Part shown: positions 7,569 to 13,145 of the stretch, piece by piece
Layout of the letters: every line of letters begins with the position of its first letter
Position numbering within the stretch: the stretch's first letter is position 1
Source: Acetatifactor sp.
Lineage (GTDB): Bacteria > Bacillota > Clostridia > Lachnospirales > Lachnospiraceae
Reading direction: 5' to 3'
Assembly: GCA_016293615.1 (NCBI GenBank)
Contig: JAEDDX010000066.1
Location: forward strand, 1 to 13,145
Length of the DNA: 13,145 nucleotides
Notes under the pieces: generated by a model
Seen by the model: the letters and a program-made list of their open reading frames with translations, nothing else
The model's database searches: none
What the model was told of the DNA's origin: nothing
Program-made: the position numbers and the translations under genes

Positions 7569-8228
7569 ATGAGTGTTTATGCGGTAATAGATCTGGAAAT
7601 GTGTACCATTCCGAAGGGATGCAGAAAAAAGGGAAGCCGGCTTGCGAAGGAAACCATACAGATCGGTGCTGTTTTGCTGAATGAGGAATACGAGATCACA
7701 CAGCAGTTCAGTACATATGTGTTCCCTGAGATGGGCTATATTGATTCGTTTATCGAGAATCTGACCGGAATCGACCACGCGGATGTGAAAAATGCTCCGC
7801 GCATGCCGCAGGCTTGGGCGAAGTTCATGGAGTGGCTGCCCGAGGGGGCAATCATGGTTTCCTGGAGCAACACGGATTCCGCACAGATTCGCAGAGAAGC
7901 TGAGACCAAGGATTTTCTGGATGCAATTCCGGACGACATGTTTGAACAGTGGATCGACGCCCAGAAGCTGTTCTCGGGAAGAATCGAAAGAGAGAGGATC
8001 TACAGTCTGGAGGAAGCGCTGATAGCCGCAGATATCCTGCAGGAGGGCAGGGCACATGACGGCCTGACGGATGCCTACAATACGGCTCTGCTTTTTGCCA
8101 AATTGCAGAAGGAGCCGGAGTTTCGGCTGAACCCGATCTACGAATATGCGAGAGCGGAAAAGAAGGATACCTTATCCTTCGGGCTTAAGAGCCTTCTCGC
8201 CGGAATACAGATTGCAGAGGAATCCTGA
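7569..8228 (+). CDS. DEDDh-family 3'-5' exonuclease (RNase T / DnaQ-like)
   Basis: This 219-residue soluble protein is a single exonuclease domain. All DEDDh residues can be placed: D8 and E10 in VIDLEM (Exo I), D103 in WSNTDSAQI (Exo II), and H163 and D168 in AHDGLTDAYNTA (Exo III). Such enzymes remove 3' nucleotides from DNA or RNA using two metal ions. The length fits stand-alone exonucleases rather than a polymerase fusion. The N-terminal loop after the active-site strand (IPKGCRKKGSR) is basic and could contact nucleic acid. A GTGGGGG ribosome site lies upstream of the ATG. The following mutarotase-like gene begins 18 nt later, so they are co-transcribed. Whether it acts on RNA or DNA, and any link to the TIR proteins nearby, cannot be told from sequence. 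Confidence 0.9.
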   Translation: MSVYAVIDLEMCTIPKGCRKKGSRLAKETIQIGAVLLNEEYEITQQFSTYVFPEMGYIDSFIENLTGIDHADVKNAPRMPQAWAKFMEWLPEGAIMVSWSNTDSAQIRREAETKDFLDAIPDDMFEQWIDAQKLFSGRIERERIYSLEEALIAADILQEGRAHDGLTDAYNTALLFAKLQKEPEFRLNPIYEYARAEKKDTLSFGLKSLLAGIQIAEES

Positions 8229-8246
8229 CAAATCGGAGGAAGAGAT

Positions 8247-9137
8247 ATGTATACATTATCAAATGACAGACTGACAGTGAACATTGCCGAACCCAATCGG
8301 GAATGTGTGACCAGCCGCTTTGACCGTGCAGGCTTTGTCACGGGTGTGAGGCTGGACGGACAGTACGATTTCCTCGGACAGGAGGATATGCTGGATGGAA
8401 GTCCCAGTTCGGGAGGCATGGGGTTTTGCAGTGAGATTCAGTGTGACCCGATGTCTGCAGCGGCAGCAGTCGGAGAGAAGTTCCCGAAGTTTGGCGTAGG
8501 CCTTCTTACACAGAAGAAAGCGGCTCCGTATGATTTCATGGACAGCTACGAGACGGAGGACTTTGACATCACGGTTGAAGAGAGGGAGCAGCAGATGGTG
8601 TTTACGACCCACGCGAAGGAGATCGGCGGCTACGCGGTCAGCCAGATCAAGACAGTCTCCATCCGGGACAATACCTTAACGATCGCCTACTCTATGAAAA
8701 ATGAGGGTACGAAAACCATCACCTTCGATGAATACTGTCATAATTTTATGACGCTGAATCATAAAAAGGTCTGCAGGGATTACTATCTGACCATTCCCTG
8801 TCTGACACTTCCCGAGGGAGAAATCAAGACATTGGATGTGGCGACGACACTCTTGAGCGACGGTGTGGGACTGACCAAGAGCGAAGAGAGCATGGTATTT
8901 TCTCTCTATGCTTTTTCTAAGGAGCAGATGAGACCCGTGGAGACCTACGGCTGGAAGCTGGTGGACAGAAGCTGCGGCCTGTGTGTGGAGGAAACTGATG
9001 ATTTTACGGTCGATAAGGTAACGGTCTGGAGCGTCGGGGATGTCATTTCTCCCGAGATGTTCTTTACGGCAACGCTCGCGCCCGGCGAGGAGACCTCCTG
9101 GAGCAGAACCTATCGTTTTTCGGCTCTGAAAGCATGA
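8247..9137 (+). CDS. Galactose-mutarotase-like (aldose 1-epimerase superfamily) protein
   Basis: This 296-residue soluble beta-rich protein has the look of the galactose mutarotase-like fold: an N-terminal anti-parallel start (LTVNIAEPNRECVTSRFDRAGFV), a central EIQCDPM segment (63-69), a DEYCHNFMTLN segment (161-171) with His165 and Asn166, and a W-containing C-terminal strand ending in ETSWSRTYRF. Members of this fold bind sugars in a beta-sandwich groove, and many are of unknown function. The usual aldose epimerase catalytic His/Glu set is not clearly recognisable, so catalysis should not be assumed. It has a strong GGAGGA ribosome site (8236-8241) and sits between the exonuclease and the TIR membrane protein. 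Confidence 0.65.
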   Translation: MYTLSNDRLTVNIAEPNRECVTSRFDRAGFVTGVRLDGQYDFLGQEDMLDGSPSSGGMGFCSEIQCDPMSAAAAVGEKFPKFGVGLLTQKKAAPYDFMDSYETEDFDITVEEREQQMVFTTHAKEIGGYAVSQIKTVSIRDNTLTIAYSMKNEGTKTITFDEYCHNFMTLNHKKVCRDYYLTIPCLTLPEGEIKTLDVATTLLSDGVGLTKSEESMVFSLYAFSKEQMRPVETYGWKLVDRSCGLCVEETDDFTVDKVTVWSVGDVISPEMFFTATLAPGEETSWSRTYRFSALKA

Positions 9138-9187
9138 GTTTACGCCGACGCGATCAAAGTACTTAAAGTGAAGGAGCTTAATCATAT

Positions 9188-11614
9188 ATGGAGCAGCTAA
9201 TTGCTTACAGCGGAAATAAAGAGTATATCTTCATCAGCTACTCCCACAGGGATTCGGGCAGAGTGCTCCCAATCATCGCGGCATTGGAGAAAGAGGGCTT
9301 TCGATGCTGGTATGACGAGGGTATCGACCCCGGTACGGAGTGGGATGAGAATATTGCACAGCACATGCGGGAATGCAGCTATGTGATTGCTTTTGTTTCG
9401 AAGAATTATCTGCTGTCTGAAAACTGCAAGGATGAGCTGAATTATGCGAGAGACAAGGATAAGCCGAGACTTTTGGTTTATCTGGAGGAAGTGAGCCTCC
9501 CGGAGGGCATGGCCATGCGCCTGAATCGTCTGCAGGCAGTCTTCTGGTATAAGTATCAGGACGAGGCTGTGGCGCTGCAGAAAATTGTGGGAGCCAACCA
9601 GATCGGTATCTGCCGTGAGCCGAAGAATGAGCAGTCAAAGAAACCGGACGCAGAGGGAAGTCCGGGCGGACAGACATTGTCAGATGCTGAGCCGGCGGTA
9701 TCCGGCGCGGCGCAAAACGATTGGAAGAAGTTTATACCGCTGATCTGCCTGTTGGCGGTGATTGCGGCACTGCTTCTCCTTTTGCTTTTTGTCATCTTGG
9801 GAAAGGATGAGGAAAAAATGCAGCCGCAGTCCTCTGAGCCTGTTGTGTCGCAGGAGTCGGAGCCGGAGTCTTCCCCCGAGCCGGAGGTGTCGGAGGAGGT
9901 GCATGAGGTACATATCACTCTGACTGCGCATGAAGAGATGGGGATTAAGGGGTTCCGCGAAGCGGTTTCCATCCTTCGCGACCGGCTTGACCTGTTTGCC
10001 GGAACAGACAATTACCGGATGGAGGTCGGTGAAGAAACCGTTGAACTCTATATTCCGGAGGAAGTGTTTGGTGAGGATGATATCTCTGTGGTATTGAGAA
10101 TGTATCTCTCCAGAGCCATCAGGATCTATTTCTTTGATGCAGCTACCGTTCCGTCCTACAGTCCGATAATTCCCAAGGAATACATAGAGGTGAGTCCGGC
10201 CGAGGTGGAAAATGTGGAATTCCTCTCCGATATGCCGGCTGAGGTGGATCCTTCCGGGCTCGATGAAGACACCGAGTACCGCTTTATCAGACTCTCGCTC
10301 AGTGAAGAGTTCGTCAAACAGAACAAACCCGTCATGGATAGCTGGGAAGATATCTGTTTCGGTCAGGATGTGCTGAATCCATCCAATTACTATTATTATC
10401 GGATTGCGATTGCCGACGACGGAAGAACCGTTTATCTGATCCACAGGGGCGAGACATTTGAAAGATTTGAGAAGCTCATAGCATACAATTATACGCATCC
10501 ACCCCTTGAGGAAGGTTTTTACTATGAGATCGAGCCTATGTACGAGTGGGAGAAGCTGTCGGAAACAGAAACGCCCGGCGTAAGACAATGTGACGAAGCT
10601 CAGGTGACGGGAGATTATGTGATCGTGACATATAAGCTCAGCTGGGGGACTCTGACAGAAGGAAAACGGCTGGATACGGTATCCATTATGAAAAAGAGAC
10701 TGGATGCATTGGGGCAGCCTTATGCATTCGGCAGGATCAGAAACAGCGACAAGATCGTCGTGAAGACCACGCTGGAACACCTGAGCTCGGATATATTGAA
10801 CATGCTTGGCTCTACATCGGGCTCCCTGAACCTGCGCAGCGGACTGGTAGAGTACACGGCTCCTGTTTCAGAGTATCAGGTGACGCAGGACGGTGAGAGC
10901 GCGGTCCTGACCGGCGTCATCAATAAATACAGCAAAGAAAAGCTTTCAGGTTTCCTACAGACCTATGAGAATGTGGAGCTCTGGTTTGCGGGCCGGCAGC
11001 TCGAGACCACGAAGATTGACTTCGATGATAAGAATGTCACCGTGGAGACTGCAGCGGAGAATCAATGGCTGCTTGACCTGATTGCTGTGATGGCGGACGG
11101 AGGCGATCTTCCGGCTATCTATGCGGTGGAGGATACCGCTTTTGGTTCGGATGATTCCGAAAAACAGGTGACGGAGAGGGATTACGGAATCAATCTCTGC
11201 GAGCAGGAGGCGGATGTAACGGAAAAGATCCGCAGCATTTTGCCCAAGGCAGAAGTCAAATTTGAACAGACCGTAGTTAAGGTGAGCTTAAATCTGCCGG
11301 TGGATGAAAATCTTCCTAAGGAGGCGCTCAGGCTCAGCGAAGAGATCTGCCGGGCAATCGACTTTGATCACTCCGTCTGGACCCGATTGCTCATCTATCT
11401 CACGGAGGAGAACAATGAGTACGGGGAAAGGGCGAGAGTATTCTTTACGAAGATAATCGGTATCTACGATGTCTCAGAGGGGAGAATCGAAGCCGGAGGC
11501 ATCTTCTGCCGGGGCAGGCTGGAGCTGTACAAGGATGCATTCCGGCAGGCGGTGGAGGAGAATGATTTCTTAGACACTTATGAGAATGATGAGTGGTCAT
11601 GGGTATACGAATAA
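9188..11614 (+). CDS. Membrane-anchored TIR protein with two extracytoplasmic SecD-P1-like modules
   Basis: The 808-residue protein begins with a TIR domain (about residues 12-125): YIFISYSHRD (13-22), FRCWYDEGIDPGTEW (38-52), VIAFVSKNYLLSENC (66-80) and E83 in CKDEL, the position of the catalytic Glu of NAD-cleaving TIR domains. A polar linker leads to one TM helix (182-204) preceded by KK and followed by acidic residues, so the TIR domain faces the cytoplasm. A Ser/Glu/Pro stalk (212-237) follows. Outside, residues 259-316 (AVSILRDRLD ... IRIYFF) and 497-552 (TVSIMKKRLDALG ... LNLRSG) each show the helix - RxDALG-type - strand - long helix - strand pattern of the SecD periplasmic P1 domain. 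Residues 563-620 look like the strand-rich part that follows in SecD. A further helical/strand domain (about 666-800) is unassigned. No SecD TM bundle is present, so it is not a translocase. A sensor with a TIR effector is the simplest reading. AAGGAG lies upstream of the ATG. Confidence 0.82.
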   Translation: MEQLIAYSGNKEYIFISYSHRDSGRVLPIIAALEKEGFRCWYDEGIDPGTEWDENIAQHMRECSYVIAFVSKNYLLSENCKDELNYARDKDKPRLLVYLEEVSLPEGMAMRLNRLQAVFWYKYQDEAVALQKIVGANQIGICREPKNEQSKKPDAEGSPGGQTLSDAEPAVSGAAQNDWKKFIPLICLLAVIAALLLLLLFVILGKDEEKMQPQSSEPVVSQESEPESSPEPEVSEEVHEVHITLTAHEEMGIKGFREAVSILRDRLDLFAGTDNYRMEVGEETVELYIPEEVFGEDDISVVLRMYLSRAIRIYFFDAATVPSYSPIIPKEYIEVSPAEVENVEFLSDMPAEVDPSGLDEDTEYRFIRLSLSEEFVKQNKPVMDSWEDICFGQDVLNPSNYYYYRIAIADDGRTVYLIHRGETFERFEKLIAYNYTHPPLEEGFYYEIEPMYEWEKLSETETPGVRQCDEAQVTGDYVIVTYKLSWGTLTEGKRLDTVSIMKKRLDALGQPYAFGRIRNSDKIVVKTTLEHLSSDILNMLGSTSGSLNLRSGLVEYTAPVSEYQVTQDGESAVLTGVINKYSKEKLSGFLQTYENVELWFAGRQLETTKIDFDDKNVTVETAAENQWLLDLIAVMADGGDLPAIYAVEDTAFGSDDSEKQVTERDYGINLCEQEADVTEKIRSILPKAEVKFEQTVVKVSLNLPVDENLPKEALRLSEEICRAIDFDHSVWTRLLIYLTEENNEYGERARVFFTKIIGIYDVSEGRIEAGGIFCRGRLELYKDAFRQAVEENDFLDTYENDEWSWVYE

Positions 11615-11657
11615 CCAATATGGTATCAAAAAATTCAGATACGAAAGGGAGAAAAAA

Positions 11658-12956
11658 ATGAGTGAGAAGATTACGAACTACGTATGTCCTGCATGTATGG
11701 GGTCTGTGCATTTTGCGGCAGAGGCGGGAAACATTGAGTGTGACTACTGCGGAAGCGTCTATTCCGTAGAAGAGATGGAAGCCCTGATGGCGGATCAGAA
11801 CGCGGCTGCGGAAGAGGCCGCCAAAAAGGTGGATGAATGGGAAGTGATCCAGCAGGAATGGATCGGAGAAGGCATGAAGGCCTACACCTGTCCTGCCTGC
11901 AAAGCGGAGCTGATCTGCGATGAGACGACTGCGGCGACTTCCTGTCCTTATTGCGGCAATCCGACGGTGGTACCCGGACAGTTTACCGGTGCCGCGAAGC
12001 CGGACTATGTGATTCCTTTCAAGCTGGCCAAGGAAGCGGCGGTTGAGAAGCTGCAGAGTCACTGCAAGGGCAAGGTACTTCTGCCGAAGTCCTTTACCGA
12101 GAACAACCATCTGGAGGAAGTGAAGGGTATCTATGTACCGTTCTGGCTGTATGACGGCGTGGCAAAGGGTGCCGCTACCTACGAGGCCACCAAGAAACAT
12201 ACGAAGACCGTTGGGGATGAGAGGATAACGACCACGGAGTATTATTCCGTCACCCGTGCAGGTGAGGCGGTGTTTGAAAAGATTCCCGCGGATGGTTCCT
12301 CTAAGATGCCTGACGATCTGATGGATTCCATCGAACCCTATCATTACAATGAGATGAAGGAATTCTCCAAGGCCTATCTGACCGGCTATCTGGCTGACAG
12401 GTATGATGTGACCGCCGAGGAGAGCGCACCCCGCATCCGGGAGAGAGCCAAGGCAACCTTACAGTCCATGCTGCGTGAAACCGTGACCGGATATAACAGC
12501 GTGGAGGTGGTACAGTCCAACACCGTTATCACCGAGGGAAAGGTAAGCTATGCGATGATGCCTGTCTGGCTGCTTTCCACCAAATGGAATGACCAGAATT
12601 TCCTCTTTGCCATGAACGGACAGACCGGCAAAATGGTAGGAGATCTGCCCGCGGACAAAGCAAAACTGTGGAAGATCATTTTGGGTGTTCTGCTGATTGC
12701 GGAAATCATAATGGGACTGGTCACCGCATTCGGAAGTGCACCGCTGACATTCGGCGCGATCGCGGTGAAGTTTGTTGTTATCCCTCTCATTGCGGCAGTG
12801 ATTGTAGGCTTTTCTCTGATGGGTCAGCTAAAGAGCGTCCATAAGGGTTCCGAAGCGCGCAATTACATGGATAAGAGCAAGTTCAACCTCACCAGAAATA
12901 GAGAATATTTTGTACGCAGGGATGTGAAGCGGGAGAAAATACAAAAGCAGCAGTAA
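11658..12956 (+). CDS. Double zinc-ribbon protein with two C-terminal TM helices
   Basis: The 432-residue protein has two N-terminal zinc ribbons: C10-x2-C13 with C28-x2-C31, and C78-x2-C81 with C96-x2-C99. A charged Ala/Glu helix (about 48-72) joins them. A conserved middle domain (residues 118-330, with YVPFWLYDG at 159-167 and MPVWLLSTKW at 301-310) follows, then two TM helices (about 338-358 and 366-388) and a basic tail. Proteins of this type are widespread in Firmicutes and are usually unnamed; their role is unknown. An in-frame start at 11580 would overlap the TIR gene, but the AAAGGGAG before 11658 and the usual MSEKITNYVCPAC opening favour this start. It follows the TIR gene by 43 nt and is the last gene before a strong terminator. 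Confidence 0.85.
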   Translation: MSEKITNYVCPACMGSVHFAAEAGNIECDYCGSVYSVEEMEALMADQNAAAEEAAKKVDEWEVIQQEWIGEGMKAYTCPACKAELICDETTAATSCPYCGNPTVVPGQFTGAAKPDYVIPFKLAKEAAVEKLQSHCKGKVLLPKSFTENNHLEEVKGIYVPFWLYDGVAKGAATYEATKKHTKTVGDERITTTEYYSVTRAGEAVFEKIPADGSSKMPDDLMDSIEPYHYNEMKEFSKAYLTGYLADRYDVTAEESAPRIRERAKATLQSMLRETVTGYNSVEVVQSNTVITEGKVSYAMMPVWLLSTKWNDQNFLFAMNGQTGKMVGDLPADKAKLWKIILGVLLIAEIIMGLVTAFGSAPLTFGAIAVKFVVIPLIAAVIVGFSLMGQLKSVHKGSEARNYMDKSKFNLTRNREYFVRRDVKREKIQKQQ

Positions 12957-12957
12957 C

Positions 12958-13003
12958 AGCAAACAGCGGCAGCCGGTTTGGACAGGACCGGCTGCTTTTT
13001 GCT
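12958..13003 (+). terminator. Intrinsic (Rho-independent) terminator
   Basis: GCAGCCGGT (12969-12977) and ACCGGCTGC (12987-12995) form a perfect 9-bp GC-rich stem with a 9-nt loop, followed by TTTTT (12996-13000). AGCAAA (12958-12963) before it can pair with the T-run region, giving a longer stem and possible activity from both directions. It closes the run of genes ending with the zinc-ribbon protein. Confidence 0.92.
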
Positions 13004-13012
13004 CTGTCAGGC

Positions 13013-13018
13013 AGGAGG
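13013..13018 (+). promoter_or_regulatory. Consensus Shine-Dalgarno of the last, partial gene
   Basis: AGGAGG, continuing as AGGAGGTGA, stands 7 nt before the ATG at 13026. It fixes this start and begins only 13 nt after the T-run of the terminator, leaving no space for a separate promoter between them. Confidence 0.85.
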
Positions 13019-13025
13019 TGAGAGA

Positions 13026-13145
13026 ATGCGAACGGTGAAACGAGTCATTGTCTGTGGGCTGCTGTTTGTGCTGCTGGTTGGAGTGACGGTGTTTTCGGGC
13101 GGCTGCCAAAAACGGGCCGGGGACAGCCTCACGGAAGAGACGCAG
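13026..13145 (+). CDS. Probable lipoprotein, N-terminal fragment (runs off window)
   Basis: Forty codons are visible. They begin MRTVKRVIVCGLLFVLLVG, a basic n-region and hydrophobic core, and continue to VFSGGC with C27, followed by a polar charged stretch (QKRAGDSLTEET). This is a signal peptide with a loose lipobox (SGGC instead of LxGC), so export and probably lipid attachment at C27 are likely. A perfect ribosome site precedes it. The mature protein lies outside the window, so its function cannot be said. Confidence 0.75.
   Translation, partial: MRTVKRVIVCGLLFVLLVGVTVFSGGCQKRAGDSLTEETQ

Noticed and set aside
9680..10780. Long (366-codon) minus-strand open frame opposite the TIR gene
   Set aside because: It lies wholly inside a well-supported plus-strand gene; its product is rich in His, Arg and Leu as expected from antisense of an acidic protein, and shows no domain.
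4328..11614. A complete known defence system such as Thoeris or CBASS
   Set aside because: No SIR2/macro-type ThsA, no CD-NTase, and no cap effector genes are present; only TIR-type domains are seen.
9188..11614. Authentic SecD protein-export subunit
   Set aside because: Only P1-like modules are recognisable. The six-helix SecD membrane bundle is absent, there is a single TM helix, and the N-terminus is a TIR domain.
11445..12344. 299-codon minus-strand open frame opposite the TIR end and zinc-ribbon gene
   Set aside because: It is antisense to two genes with clear domains and ribosome sites, its product has no recognisable motif, and it would span a gene boundary on the other strand.

Overview
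The window reads as a chromosomal stretch from an anaerobic Gram-positive bacterium, most likely a gut or rumen Lachnospiraceae-type Clostridia. The basis is moderately high GC, strong AGGAGG-type ribosome sites, all genes on one strand with short gaps, an indolepyruvate:ferredoxin oxidoreductase and a two-TM zinc-ribbon protein of a kind common in Firmicutes. This placement is inference from style and gene content; there is no rRNA or tRNA to anchor it. No transposase, integrase or CRISPR array is visible.

Layout. Positions 1-465 hold a degenerate 52-bp tandem repeat array that enters from the left edge; its eight full units keep an almost fixed period. A small palindrome (470-484) and a good sigma-A type promoter (533-561) follow. 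The promoter should drive iorA (629-2416), iorB (2481-3074) and a PaaK-type aryl-CoA ligase (3061-4314). Together these convert aryl-pyruvates from aromatic amino acids to aryl-acetyl-CoA, reducing ferredoxin, and interconvert the CoA ester with the free aryl acid. Directly after the ligase stop, with the ribosome site overlapping that stop, lies a 429-residue protein (4328-5617) with an N-terminal TIR/nucleoside-deoxyribosyltransferase-like fold and a helical-repeat C-terminus.

After a 152-bp structured gap (5618-5769) comes a run of closely spaced genes: a polytopic GT-C-like membrane protein (5770-7530), a DEDDh 3'-5' exonuclease (7569-8228), a galactose-mutarotase-like protein (8247-9137), an 808-residue membrane-anchored TIR protein (9188-11614) and a double zinc-ribbon membrane protein (11658-12956). 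A strong intrinsic terminator (12958-13003) closes this run, and a probable lipoprotein gene starts immediately after it and leaves the window.

The most interesting points are these. First, the TIR protein carries a cytoplasmic TIR domain with its catalytic-type Glu, one TM helix, and an outside region with two modules resembling the SecD periplasmic (P1) fold, an architecture I do not recognise as described. Second, a second TIR/NDT-like enzyme is translationally linked to the aryl-pyruvate operon. Third, the 52-bp array keeps a period equal to five helical turns directly upstream of that operon. Whether the two TIR-like proteins and the exonuclease form one system cannot be decided from this window alone.
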